Origin: Macondimonas sp035325645 | Lineage (GTDB): Bacteria; Pseudomonadota; Gammaproteobacteria; UBA5335 | Reading direction: 5' to 3' | Length of the DNA: 64,000 nucleotides | NCBI GenBank assembly: GCA_035325645.1 | Contig: DAOKZK010000009.1 | Location: forward strand, 1-64,000 | Shown: in pieces, positions 18,021 to 27,144 of the stretch | Layout of the letters: each line of letters opens with the position of its first letter | Numbering within the stretch: the stretch's first letter is position 1 | Program-made: the position numbers and the translations under genes | Notes under the pieces: model-generated | Told to the model about the DNA's origin: nothing | Seen by the model: only the letters and a program-made list of their open reading frames with translations | The model's database searches: none

Positions 18021-18530
18021 TCAAGACGCGGATCGGCGGGGTTGCGACCGGTGAGTTTCCCAGTGCTCGATGGCTTGGACGACCTGACCGGCGGCGGCCG
18101 TGAGCGCCGCATCTGCAAGGGTCGGGTCATTGTCTTGCAACGCCCGCCACGCGGCGGCCGTCAATTCCGTGGCGGCAGGCAGGACATGATCCCGTTGCAG
18201 CAGCTCGTAGCCTGCCTGCAGCGCTTGCAGACACGTTACGCAGGCGGCTTCTTCCAACTCGGCGAGCGTCAATGCCATGCGGCAGGCGCCCAGTGGTGCC
18301 AGCGACAGCGTGGCCCAGGAGGACCTGCCGATCGCGTCGTCCTCGCTCATCCAATGCCATTGTGTCAGGCCATGGACGAGATGGAGGAGGGTCAACATCG
18401 TCGGCAGGTCGTCGAACAGCTGGCGATGACCCCGACGTGCCGCGAGTTCGGCGCTGACCTTGAGGGGCGGGGCGACCAGCCGGGCGTACTCCCGGTCGGA
18501 CAAGGCGATGACATCTTGGGGTTCGGGCAC
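18021..18530 (-). CDS. Hypothetical protein, no recognised family
   Basis: A 169-residue, alanine- and leucine-rich, apparently all-helical soluble protein with no signal peptide or membrane segment. It contains three cysteines (one at about position 83 and two in ACVTCLQALQ). I recognise no domain. GTG 18530 is the start; the ribosome site is weak (GAG). It lies 12 bp after a DUF2863 gene on the same strand, so the two are probably co-transcribed and may work together. Codon use looks like that of its neighbours, which supports a real gene. A role beside the DUF2863 or DUF2126 proteins is only inference from position. Confidence 0.65.
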   Translation of the reverse strand: MPEPQDVIALSDREYARLVAPPLKVSAELAARRGHRQLFDDLPTMLTLLHLVHGLTQWHWMSEDDAIGRSSWATLSLAPLGACRMALTLAELEEAACVTCLQALQAGYELLQRDHVLPAATELTAAAWRALQDNDPTLADAALTAAAGQVVQAIEHWETHRSQPRRSAS

Positions 18531-18542
18531 GGCGGGACTCTG

Positions 18543-19697
18543 TCAGTGCAAATGCCGGGACATCGGGAGGGGTTCGTCGGGCGTTTCGGGGTGGGTCAGC
18601 TCGCCGTCGGGGCCCGGAAACAGCGGTGCGCCGCAGTCATCGCACTCCGCGAGCCCAAACCGTTCATCGAGCACCTTTACCGTGCGCACGCCTGCCTGGG
18701 CGAGTTCGTCCACAATTCGCCGCGGCACATCCGTCTCGTCTTCCTCACCATCCCGCAAGCCCCATATGGCGCCTTGCAGGATCTGCGGTTGGCCTGCTCG
18801 CAGCAATGCGATCCGATACTCGGCAAGGACTGCATTGTCGTAGCAAGCCGCGATGATCGCCTCCACGTTCTCAGGCGGGACGTCGTACTGGGCCTGCAAC
18901 TGCGCGACGCAGGCCCGGAGCGTGAACGGGCGGCCGAGATCGTCGACTCGGCGCAGTACTGCAAAATAGGCGTCGGGCGCCAGCGGTTCTGCCACGCAGT
19001 TGGGCAGGAGATCGGAAAAGGCCGGGCGGGCTGCGTCTTTCCATCGGTCTTCGATCACATCGCGGCTGCTTCCGGCGCGATGCCATCGGAACAAGGCGCC
19101 GTCAGCTGGGCGCGCCTGAATGAAGGCGAGTACATAGCGCGGATCTGCGAGGTAGTGATGCGTCGCGGGCAGTGCGCTGCCGCGGACGGGCAGGACCGTT
19201 TCGCCGTGTGACAGACCTTCCTGAAGCCGCCTCACCATTTCGAAAGTCCCGCAAAAGCCGACGGGCAGCTGGTCCGGGCCGAACAGGTAGTCTGCGAGGA
19301 TCACCGAGCTGCCTTCGGCCGCGATTCCATCGGTGATCAGCGCATGCAGGGTGCCGCACTGCGCAGGGCTGAGGTTGCGGCTCGGAATTTCATAGCGCGA
19401 CCATGCCAGGACGGGCAGCGCGATCAACAGGCCGGCGTCGCCGCCCGTCGCCTCGGCCTCGATGGCATCCGAGAGCACCTCGTAGGCATGCGGATTTGCT
19501 GCGTCGGCACCGTCAAGTGCGTCGCCCAGTAGTGACTCGCGACCTTCGGCCAGCAGGCGTCGGACGAGGGGCCGCAGCCGCGCCTGATAGTAGCGATCTT
19601 CCTGCGCGCAACCCGAGCGGCCGAGCCCTGACGCCAGCTCGATCAATTCTTCGGTTCCGCGCCGCCCTTGCCGAGTGCCGGCGCGCGTTCGTCTCAT
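18543..19697 (-). CDS. DUF2863 family protein
   Basis: A 384-residue cytoplasmic protein whose N-terminal part (ELIELASGLGRSGCAQED…) and middle ILAWSRYEIPSRNLSP-like segment (here VLAWSRYEIPSRNLSP) resemble DUF2863, a family I know mainly from Betaproteobacteria with no established function. Near the C-terminus a CDDCGAPLFPGPDGE stretch with downstream histidines looks like a small metal-binding knuckle. ATG 19697 is preceded by AGGG 6 nt upstream. It lies 80 bp downstream of the DUF2126 gene and 12 bp upstream of the 169-residue orphan, all in the same direction, suggesting one transcription unit. The family call is from memory of motif patterns and should be treated as likely, not certain. 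Confidence 0.7.
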   Translation of the reverse strand: MRRTRAGTRQGRRGTEELIELASGLGRSGCAQEDRYYQARLRPLVRRLLAEGRESLLGDALDGADAANPHAYEVLSDAIEAEATGGDAGLLIALPVLAWSRYEIPSRNLSPAQCGTLHALITDGIAAEGSSVILADYLFGPDQLPVGFCGTFEMVRRLQEGLSHGETVLPVRGSALPATHHYLADPRYVLAFIQARPADGALFRWHRAGSSRDVIEDRWKDAARPAFSDLLPNCVAEPLAPDAYFAVLRRVDDLGRPFTLRACVAQLQAQYDVPPENVEAIIAACYDNAVLAEYRIALLRAGQPQILQGAIWGLRDGEEDETDVPRRIVDELAQAGVRTVKVLDERFGLAECDDCGAPLFPGPDGELTHPETPDEPLPMSRHLH

Positions 19698-19777
19698 TGA
19701 CACCCTAAAACCCCGAATCCGGCCGAATGCCGGAAAGAGCATCAGTTTACTCCACTGCAGGCGCGAGCGCGGCTTGC

Positions 19778-22700
19778 TCAGCGCGTCCAATGCGAGCGCC
19801 GACGCAGGTCGAGGGTATGGGGGTACTCGCGGTTGACTTCCTCCGGCGGCGGTTGCATCGGGCCCAAGGGATGGCCTTCGGGCAGGAAGCGGGCGAGGCG
19901 GGCGATGTCGGGCGGCACTTCCAGAACACCCGGCGTGTGGCCGAATCCCCAGAAGCGGCTGACGCGGCGCGTCTCCGCGGCGTAGGCGTTGACGGGATAA
20001 ACGTCGTAGCTGCGTCCACCCGGGTGGGCGACATGATAGGTGCAGCCGCCGATGGAGCGGCCGTTCCAGGTGTCGATGATGTCGAACACCAAGGGTGAGT
20101 GCACGCCGATGGTCGGATGCAGCGCCGAGGGCGGTTGCCAGGCTCGGTAGCGCACGCCGGCGACGTATTCGCCATGCGTGCCGGTGTTGTGCAAGGGCAC
20201 GCGACGGCCGTTGCACGCAACGACATACCGAGAATCCGTCAGCCCGTTGACGCGCACCTGCAGACGCTCCACGGAGGAATCGACGAAACGCGCCGTACCG
20301 AGGTTGGTCGACTCCTCGCCCAGCACGTGCCAGGGTTCGAGCGCAGCGCGCAGCTCCAGATGGATGTCGTCCACCCGCACTTCGCCGTAATGTGGAAAGC
20401 GGAACTCCAGGAACGGCGCCAGCCAGTCGGGGTGGAACGGGAAACCCGCCTCACGCATGTACCGCACCACATCCTGCATGTCCTGCCAGACGAAGTGGGG
20501 CAGCATGAAGCGATCGTGCAGCGAGGTTCCCCAGCGCACCAGATCTTGGCGATACGGGCGTTGCCAGAAGTGCGCCACGAGGGTGCGCAGCAGCAGCATC
20601 TGCACCAGGCTCATGCGGGCGTGCGGCGGCATCTCGAAGGCCCGCAGTTCGACCAGTCCGAGCCGGCCGCGCTGGCTGTCCGGCGAATAGAGCTTGTCGA
20701 TGCAGAATTCCGCCCGATGCGTGTTTCCGGTGAGATCGACGAGCAGATTGCGCAGCAAACGGTCGACCAACCAAGGCTGGGGGACCTCCCCCTGCGGCAT
20801 TTCCTTGAAGGCGATGTCGAGCTCGTACAGGCTCTCGACGCGTGCCTCGTCTACCCGCGGCGCCTGGCTGGTCGGGCCGATGAACAGGCCCGAGAACAGG
20901 TAGCTCATGGCCGGGTGGTGTTGCCAGAAGGTGATCAGGCTGCGCAGCAGGTCGGGCCGGCGCAGGAAGGGGCTGTCGGCCGGCGTCGCGCCACCCAGGG
21001 TGACGTGATTGCCGCCGCCCGTGCCGGTGTGCCGGCCGTCGAGCATGAATTTTTCGGTGCCCAGGCGTGTCTGCCGCGCTTCCTCGTACAGCGTTTCGGT
21101 GATCTCGACCATTTCGTCCCAGCATTCGGCGGGATGGACGTTGACCTCGATGACGCCGGGATCGGGCGTGATGTGCAGACGCTTGAGACGCCAGTCGTGC
21201 GGCGGCTCGTAACCTTCCAGCCGCACCGGGATGCCGAGCTGGGCTGATGTGGCCTCGATACAGCCCAGCAGGTCGAGATAGTGTTCCAGATAGCTGACCG
21301 GGGGCAGGAAGATGTGCAGGCACCCGCCACGCGGCTCCAGGCATAGGGCCGTGCGGAACACCTCGACCCAGCGGTTCGCCTGCGGATCATCGGCCTGATC
21401 CATGGCGCTGATGGCCGGTGGCGCGGGCGTCCAGCTGCTGTAATGCCGGGCGACTTCGCCTTGCAGCGCATCGAGCGGCGGGCGCGGCTCGAAGGGGCTC
21501 GGTTCGGGGACGACCTCGCGCCGTTCGCGCTGTTGCGCGCTCCAAGGCAGCTGATCCAGGGGGAGGCGCAGCCCCATCGGCGAGTCGCCCGGCATCAGAA
21601 ACATGGTGTCTCGGCGGAACGGCCAGTGCACGCTCTGCCAGCGGCTTGCGCTGTAGTTCCACTGCAGCGGCAGGCAGTAGCCGACCGGCATGCCCAGCCC
21701 GCCAGTGAGGATCTGGCGCAGCCGGGCGTGGTCGGGATGTTGCTTGTCGTCCAGCTTGAGGACGTCGAGATCGATGGGCAGGCCGTCCGATTTCCAGAGG
21801 TGATAGAGCACATCCTCATAGCCGGGCTGAACGTGCTCGGCGGCGACGCCCAGGCGCCGAGCCAGCTCGCGCCCGAAGCAGAGTGCATCGTCGATGCTGC
21901 AACCGTAGTCCTTGTCGTCCTCGGCCAGCAGCTCGGGCCGTCGCCAAAGCGGTTGCCCGTCGGTTCTCCAAAAGAGCGACAGCGCCCAGCGCGGCAGTTC
22001 CTCCCCCGGATACCACTTGCCTTGCCCGATCTGAAATACGCCGCCGGGGGCGAAACGGTCACGCAGCCGGCGCAGCAGCACCCCGGCACGCTCGCGCTTG
22101 TGTGGCCCGAGCGCGGCGGTATTCCATTGTGCCGATTCCATGTCGTCGACCGAGACGAAGGTGGGCTCGCCACCCAAGGTCAGGCGCACGTCCCCGGCAC
22201 GCAGTTGCTCGTCCACCGCCCACCCCAAGAGGTTGATGGCCTGCCACTGGTCCTCCGTATATGGCTTGGTGACCCGCGGGTCTTCATGGATGCGCTGCAC
22301 GGTATTGTGATGTTCGAAGGTCACCACGGTGTCGGGATCGCCCCAGAAGCTCCCCGAAACCGGGGCGGCGCTCACCGGATCGGGTGTACAGGCGAGTGGA
22401 ATGTGCCCCTCGCCCGCAAACAGACCCGAGGTGGGGTCCAGACCGACCCAGCCGGCGCCGGGCACGTAGACCTCGCACCAGGCGTGCAGATCGGTGAAAT
22501 CCGCCTCCGGGCCGGATGGCCCGTCGAGGGATTTCACATCCGGAGTAAGCTGCACGAGGTAGCCGGACACGAAACGCGCCGCCAGCCCCATGTGCCGCAT
22601 GATCTGCACCAGCAGCCAGGCTGAGTCGCGGCAGGACCCGGTCGCCTTGCCCAGCGTTTCCTCGCAGGACTGGACGCCGGGCTCCATGCGAATCAGGTAG

Positions 22701-23173
22701 CCGATGTCCTTTTGCAGGCGGCTGTTCAGCTCCACCAGAAAGTCGACGATATAGGGGCGCTTGCCGCGATTGACGCCGGACAGCCATTTACGGAGCAGGG
22801 GGCCGTTCTCGACGACCTCCATGTAGGGGGTCAATTCCTTGCGTAACTGGCGATCGTAGGTGAATGGGAAATGCTTGGCATACTCCTCGACGAAGAAATC
22901 GAAGGGGTTGATGACCACCATCTCGGCGACGACATCGACCTCGATCCCCAGGGTCTGTGTTTCTTCCTGGAACACCACGCGCGCCAGGATGTTGCCGAAG
23001 GGGTCCTGCTGCCAGTTGATGAAGTGTTTTTCCGGCGTGACCCGCAGGGAATACGACAGGATCGGCGTCCGGCTATGCACCGCCGGACGCAGCCTGATCA
23101 CCTGCGGCGAGAGGGCGACCGGCCGGTCATAGTGATAAACGGTCTTGTGGGTGAGCGCCACGCGCAGGGACAT
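19778..23173 (-). CDS. Transglutaminase-like / DUF2126 fusion protein
   Basis: A very large 1131-residue protein. The N-terminal region is a bacterial transglutaminase-like domain with its own N-terminal beta module (about 1-90) and the papain-like triad Cys181 (TGSCRDSAW), His230 (DLHAWCEVYV) and Asp246 (GLDPTSGL). The remainder, from about residue 300, is DUF2126, described by Iyer and colleagues as related to COOH-NH2 ligase / glutamine-synthetase-like folds and found with circularly permuted ATP-grasp and alpha-E proteins. Together these are predicted to make and trim peptide-like conjugates. No signal peptide is seen. ATG 23173 is preceded by GGAGG 5 nt upstream. The partners are divergently encoded across a 338-bp region. 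Confidence 0.9.
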   Translation of the reverse strand: MSLRVALTHKTVYHYDRPVALSPQVIRLRPAVHSRTPILSYSLRVTPEKHFINWQQDPFGNILARVVFQEETQTLGIEVDVVAEMVVINPFDFFVEEYAKHFPFTYDRQLRKELTPYMEVVENGPLLRKWLSGVNRGKRPYIVDFLVELNSRLQKDIGYLIRMEPGVQSCEETLGKATGSCRDSAWLLVQIMRHMGLAARFVSGYLVQLTPDVKSLDGPSGPEADFTDLHAWCEVYVPGAGWVGLDPTSGLFAGEGHIPLACTPDPVSAAPVSGSFWGDPDTVVTFEHHNTVQRIHEDPRVTKPYTEDQWQAINLLGWAVDEQLRAGDVRLTLGGEPTFVSVDDMESAQWNTAALGPHKRERAGVLLRRLRDRFAPGGVFQIGQGKWYPGEELPRWALSLFWRTDGQPLWRRPELLAEDDKDYGCSIDDALCFGRELARRLGVAAEHVQPGYEDVLYHLWKSDGLPIDLDVLKLDDKQHPDHARLRQILTGGLGMPVGYCLPLQWNYSASRWQSVHWPFRRDTMFLMPGDSPMGLRLPLDQLPWSAQQRERREVVPEPSPFEPRPPLDALQGEVARHYSSWTPAPPAISAMDQADDPQANRWVEVFRTALCLEPRGGCLHIFLPPVSYLEHYLDLLGCIEATSAQLGIPVRLEGYEPPHDWRLKRLHITPDPGVIEVNVHPAECWDEMVEITETLYEEARQTRLGTEKFMLDGRHTGTGGGNHVTLGGATPADSPFLRRPDLLRSLITFWQHHPAMSYLFSGLFIGPTSQAPRVDEARVESLYELDIAFKEMPQGEVPQPWLVDRLLRNLLVDLTGNTHRAEFCIDKLYSPDSQRGRLGLVELRAFEMPPHARMSLVQMLLLRTLVAHFWQRPYRQDLVRWGTSLHDRFMLPHFVWQDMQDVVRYMREAGFPFHPDWLAPFLEFRFPHYGEVRVDDIHLELRAALEPWHVLGEESTNLGTARFVDSSVERLQVRVNGLTDSRYVVACNGRRVPLHNTGTHGEYVAGVRYRAWQPPSALHPTIGVHSPLVFDIIDTWNGRSIGGCTYHVAHPGGRSYDVYPVNAYAAETRRVSRFWGFGHTPGVLEVPPDIARLARFLPEGHPLGPMQPPPEEVNREYPHTLDLRRRSHWTR

Positions 23174-23511
23174 TCGGGCCTCCAGGGGACGATGGCGGTT
23201 GTTTGGGCCGCGACAGGGCTTCCAGCCGATGCTTGCTTAGCGAGCATCATGCCAGTCCGCGCCGACCCCGGCGACGGGCGCAGCCAGCCCTGCGTCAAGC
23301 ACAAGAGTGCACCGCGGCAGCAAGCGGTGCATCATCATGGTGCCCGAAGTGCGTCCTGAGGGACGCCAAGGTCAAGCGCGCCCCAAAATGCGGCGCCTTG
23401 CCCGGCGGACGGCTGCGGCTGCGGGCCTTGCTGCAGTGGGCGCGATTTTTGTAAGCGAATTGAAAAGTCCGAATCGGAACGCCGATTCCGATACCCCCTG
23501 ATGGAGCCCGC
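23174..23511. promoter_or_regulatory. Divergent intergenic region with inverted repeat
   Basis: 338 bp between the DUF2126 and ATP-grasp start codons; no coding potential is apparent. It must hold both divergent promoters, but no good sigma-70 pair was found. An 8-bp inverted repeat (TGCACCGC / GCGGTGCA, 23308-23331, 8-nt spacer) is followed by another GGTGC at 23339-23343. A GATGCT/AGCATC repeat is also present at about 23226-23246. These are candidate operators; the first has NtrC-like half-sites but the wrong spacing. Confidence 0.4.
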
Positions 23512-24972
23512 ATGTCGCAGCAATGGCGCAAGTATCTGCAGCCGAATTTCTTCGATGAGTTGATCGGGCCGGATGGCCCCCGGCCTGCCGCGCGCCCCTT
23601 GCTCGACCTGCTGAGCAAGCTGGGCCCGGAGACACTGCGCGAGCGGCAACGTGCGGCCGAGCTCGAAATCAAGACGCTGGGCATCACCTTCACTGTTTAC
23701 AGCGACGGCAATGCGATCGACCGGGCCTGGCCGATGGACATCATCCCGCGGGTCATCGCGGCCAGCGAGTGGCGTCGCACGGAGGCCGGCCTCAAGCAAC
23801 GGGTCCAGGCGCTGAACCTCTTCATCAACGACATCTATGGTTCCCAGCACATCATCCGCGACAAGCACTTTCCCGAAGCCTTGATCGCCAGTTCAAAGAA
23901 TTTTCGGCCCCAGTGTCGCGATTTCACGCCGCCCCTGGGCGTATGGGCGCATATCTGCGGCTCGGACATGGTGCGCGACGCCGACGGGACGCTGTACGTT
24001 CTCGAGGACAACCTGCGGGTGCCCTCGGGGGTGTCCTACATGATGATGAACCGCCTGGTCATGAAGCACGTCTTCCCCGAGCTGTTCGAGAATCAGATCA
24101 TCCTGCCGGTGGACGACTACCCTTCGCAGCTCTTCGACATGCTGGCCGCCATGTCGCCGCGGCCCGGCGATCACCCCTGCGTGGTGGTCCTGACACCGGG
24201 CATCTACAACTCCGCCTATTTCGAACATGCCTATCTGGCCCAGCAGATGGGCGTGGAACTGGTGGTGGGCTCGGATCTGTACGTGGGCGACGATGACGGT
24301 GTTTACATGCGCACCATCCAGGGACCCGAGCGTGTCGATGTGATCTATCGCCGGATCGACGACGACTTCCTCGACCCCGAAGCCTTCCGGCCCGATTCGG
24401 CGCTCGGTGTTCCCGGGCTGCTGCGGGCTTGGCGCTCCGGCAGGGTCGCGCTCGTGAACGCGCCCGGAGCCGGCGTGGCCGACGACAAGGTCGTCTACAC
24501 CTACGTGCCCGATTTCATCAAATATTATCTGGATGAGGATCCGATCCTCCCCAATGTCCCGACCTGGCGCTGCGAGGATCCGGCATCCTTGGATCATGTC
24601 CTCCGGCACTTGCCGGAGCTGGTGGTCAAGCCCGCCAATGAGTCCGGCGGCTACGGCATGATCGTCGGACCCAAGGCCAGTCGCGCCGAATGCGAGCGTT
24701 TCGCCGAACTCATTCGCAGCGACCCGCGTAACTACATCGCCCAGCCGACTCTCGCGCTGTCGACCGTGCCGACCCTGACCGATCATGTGCCCGAGCCGCG
24801 CCATGTGGATCTGCGGCCGTTCATCCTGAGCGGCAACGAGATCCAGGTCACGACCGGCGGACTGACGCGCGTCGCCATGGTCAAGGGTTCGCTTGTCGTG
24901 AACTCATCGCAGGGCGGAGGCAGTAAGGATACGTGGGTGGTCGAGACCGGGGATGCGGACGCGCCGGGCTGA
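23512..24972 (+). CDS. Circularly permuted type 2 ATP-grasp protein
   Basis: A 486-residue protein of the circularly permuted ATP-grasp family (DUF404/DUF407-like). It contains the characteristic VLEDNLRVPSGVSYMM block, the segment VDVIYRRIDDDFLDPE and a C-terminal LVVKPANESGGYGM ATP-binding region followed by YIAQPTL and DLRPF. The family is predicted to join an amino group to a carboxylate using ATP, in concert with the adjacent alpha-E protein. ATG 23512 has GGAG about 5 nt upstream. It is separated from the alpha-E start by 29 bp and divergent from the transglutaminase/DUF2126 gene. No natural product is known. Confidence 0.92.
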   Translation: MSQQWRKYLQPNFFDELIGPDGPRPAARPLLDLLSKLGPETLRERQRAAELEIKTLGITFTVYSDGNAIDRAWPMDIIPRVIAASEWRRTEAGLKQRVQALNLFINDIYGSQHIIRDKHFPEALIASSKNFRPQCRDFTPPLGVWAHICGSDMVRDADGTLYVLEDNLRVPSGVSYMMMNRLVMKHVFPELFENQIILPVDDYPSQLFDMLAAMSPRPGDHPCVVVLTPGIYNSAYFEHAYLAQQMGVELVVGSDLYVGDDDGVYMRTIQGPERVDVIYRRIDDDFLDPEAFRPDSALGVPGLLRAWRSGRVALVNAPGAGVADDKVVYTYVPDFIKYYLDEDPILPNVPTWRCEDPASLDHVLRHLPELVVKPANESGGYGMIVGPKASRAECERFAELIRSDPRNYIAQPTLALSTVPTLTDHVPEPRHVDLRPFILSGNEIQVTTGGLTRVAMVKGSLVVNSSQGGGSKDTWVVETGDADAPG

Positions 24973-25001
24973 ACGCGGCGCTGCTGCACGAGGAGTTTGG
25001 A

Positions 25002-26039
25002 ATGCTGTCGCGCATGGCCGAAAACATGTACTGGTTCGCCCGCTATCTCGAGCGCGCGGAGAACACGGCCCGGCTGGTCACCGTGACCACCAACCTGATG
25101 CTGGATCTGCCGCGGCACGTCACGGCGGATTGGGGCCCGCTGGTCGACATTACCGGCAGCCGAGAAGCCTTCATGGCGCGGCACGGCGAAATGAGCGAGC
25201 ACCGCGTCGTTCAGTTTCTCCTCGCCGATCGCGACAACCCCGGATCCCTGATCAGTTCGCTCACCAAGGCGCGCGAGAATCTGCGCACCACGCGCGACAT
25301 CGTGCCCTCGGAGGCCTGGGAGCAGATCAACCGCATCCATCTCCTGGCCCAGGACAAGATGGGCGAGGCGCTGTCGCGGCGCGGCCGCCACGAGTTCCTG
25401 CAGGTGATCGTCGGTCATTGTCAGCAGATCGTCGGATTGCTCGGTGGCGCGATGAGTCGCGACGAAGCCTATGTGTTCATGCGTCTGGGGCGCTACCTCG
25501 AGCGCGCCGACATGACCACCCGCATCCTGGACGTGCGCTCCGGCGATCTGCTTGCCGAGATTCCCAGCGATCTCATGGCCTACAGCCGTTTGCAATGGAT
25601 GAGTGTGCTCAAATCCCTTACGGCCTATCAGATGTACCGTCGGCTGGTACGCAGCCGCGTGTCCGGAGTCGATGTCGTGCGCTTCCTGCTGCGCGAGGAG
25701 CGCTTTCCGCGCTCCTTGCAGGCCTGTATCCGGACCCTCGAGGAGGGTCTCGCAAAGCTGCCGCATCAGGAGGCGCCTCTGCGCGCCGTTGCCCAGTTGA
25801 AGAGCCTGCTGCAGCGTGCCGACATCGGGGCGCTGGCGCATGAATCCGGCACCCTGCATCTGTACATGGACGAACTGCAGCTCAAGCTGGCGGCTTGCCA
25901 CAATGCCATCGTCGCCACCTACTTCAGCCTGGAATCCATGGCTCCGCCCGGCGGACCCTTGCCGCACGAAACGACGGTCGAGCCGCTTCGGCCGTCTGCG
26001 CAGTCCCAGTCGCAGGCTCAGGCCCAGCATGTGAACTGA
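25002..26039 (+). CDS. Alpha-E domain protein
   Basis: A 345-residue all-helical protein of the alpha-E (DUF403) family. It starts with MLSRMAENMYWFARYLERAENTARL, the family hallmark, and repeats a related helix at about 155-180 (DEAYVFMRLGRYLERADMTTRIL), showing the internal duplication typical of these proteins. Alpha-E proteins always accompany circularly permuted ATP-grasp enzymes and are predicted to be helical substrate or scaffold partners. ATG 25002 has GAGGAG 7 nt upstream; the frame is open further left into the ATP-grasp gene but without similarity. The last 30 residues are glutamine-rich and probably disordered. Confidence 0.92.
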   Translation: MLSRMAENMYWFARYLERAENTARLVTVTTNLMLDLPRHVTADWGPLVDITGSREAFMARHGEMSEHRVVQFLLADRDNPGSLISSLTKARENLRTTRDIVPSEAWEQINRIHLLAQDKMGEALSRRGRHEFLQVIVGHCQQIVGLLGGAMSRDEAYVFMRLGRYLERADMTTRILDVRSGDLLAEIPSDLMAYSRLQWMSVLKSLTAYQMYRRLVRSRVSGVDVVRFLLREERFPRSLQACIRTLEEGLAKLPHQEAPLRAVAQLKSLLQRADIGALAHESGTLHLYMDELQLKLAACHNAIVATYFSLESMAPPGGPLPHETTVEPLRPSAQSQSQAQAQHVN

Positions 26040-26114
26040 TCCTCGCCGGCTGCACACGTTGTCTGGTCCCCGACATGCCGGCACAATGGACCATCCCCGC
26101 GACGAGACCCTGCC

Positions 26115-27116
26115 GTGACCCAGGCGACCTTTCCCGCATTGCGCATGCGCCGCATGCGCCGAGATGCGTTCTCCCGACGTCTGATGCGGGAGCACACCCT
26201 GACTGCCGACGATCTGATCTGGCCCGTGTTCGTGCTCGACGGCGAGCAGCGGCTTGAGCCGGTGGCGGCCATGCCGGGCGTGACGCGCATGAGTCTGGAT
26301 GTGCTGCAAGCCGAACTGGAAACGCTGGTGGGGCTGGGATTGCCCGCCGTGGCGCTGTTTCCGGTGGTGCCCGAGGCACGCAAGTCCCTCGACGCGGCGG
26401 AGGCCAGCCATCCGGACGGCTTGGTCCAGCGCGCAGTGCGAAGGCTCAGATCGGCCTTTCCGGCGCTCGGCGTCATTACAGACGTTGCTCTGGATCCCTA
26501 TACGACCCATGGGCAGGACGGGCTCTTGGGCGAGGACGGCCGGATTCTGAACGACGAAACGGTGGAGGTGCTGGTGCGCCAGGCGTTGTCTCATGCCGAG
26601 GCCGGCGCCCAGGTGGTGGCGCCGTCGGACATGATGGACGGGCGCATCGGCGCCATCCGTGCCGCGCTGGAGGCGGCCGGACATCGTGACACGCGTATCC
26701 TCGCCTATGCCGCCAAATATGCCTCTGCCTTCTATGGGCCCTTCCGCGAAGCGGTAGGCTCGGCGCGGGCGCTGGGCAAGGCCGACAAGCGCACTTACCA
26801 GATGGATCCTGCCAACGGCGACGAGGCGCTGCGCGAGGTGGCACTCGATCTGGCCGAAGGCGCGGACATGGTGATGGTCAAGCCCGGCATGCCCTATCTG
26901 GACGTGGTGCGGCGCGTGAAGGAGCGCTTCGGCGTACCCACGCTCGCCTATCAGGTCAGCGGCGAGTACGCCATGCTCAAGGCCGCGGCGCAGGCGGGCT
27001 GGCTGGACGAGCGGGCGGTGGTGACCGAATCCCTGCTTGGGTTCAAGCGCGCCGGAGCCGATGCCGTCCTGACCTATTTCGCGCCGCAGGCGTTGCGCTG
27101 GTTGCGCGAGGCGTGA
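26115..27116 (+). CDS. hemB: Porphobilinogen synthase (delta-aminolevulinate dehydratase)
   Basis: HemB condenses two 5-aminolevulinate molecules into porphobilinogen, the first common pyrrole of haem and cobalamin. The 333-residue protein has the two active-site lysines, Lys201 in AYAAKYASAFYG and Lys256 in DMVMVKPGMPYLD. The zinc-binding cysteine cluster is replaced by ALDPYTTHGQDG, indicating the magnesium-dependent class rather than the zinc class. Start is GTG 26115, and the N-terminus PALRMRRMRRDAFSRRL is typical. It is followed at 28 bp by aroE. A role in supplying tetrapyrrole for the CobS/CobC branch is plausible but general. Confidence 0.96.
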   Translation: MTQATFPALRMRRMRRDAFSRRLMREHTLTADDLIWPVFVLDGEQRLEPVAAMPGVTRMSLDVLQAELETLVGLGLPAVALFPVVPEARKSLDAAEASHPDGLVQRAVRRLRSAFPALGVITDVALDPYTTHGQDGLLGEDGRILNDETVEVLVRQALSHAEAGAQVVAPSDMMDGRIGAIRAALEAAGHRDTRILAYAAKYASAFYGPFREAVGSARALGKADKRTYQMDPANGDEALREVALDLAEGADMVMVKPGMPYLDVVRRVKERFGVPTLAYQVSGEYAMLKAAAQAGWLDERAVVTESLLGFKRAGADAVLTYFAPQALRWLREA

Positions 27117-27144
27117 TGTTGCGCCTGCAGGGGAGAATCCACCG

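Noticed and set aside
15866..18103. Long plus-strand open frame across the RND and adaptor genes
   Set aside because: It is antisense to clear RND and MFP genes, has no domain similarity, and long antisense frames are expected at this GC content.
23308..23343. True NtrC binding site
   Set aside because: Half-sites are right but the spacing is not; kept only as an operator candidate.
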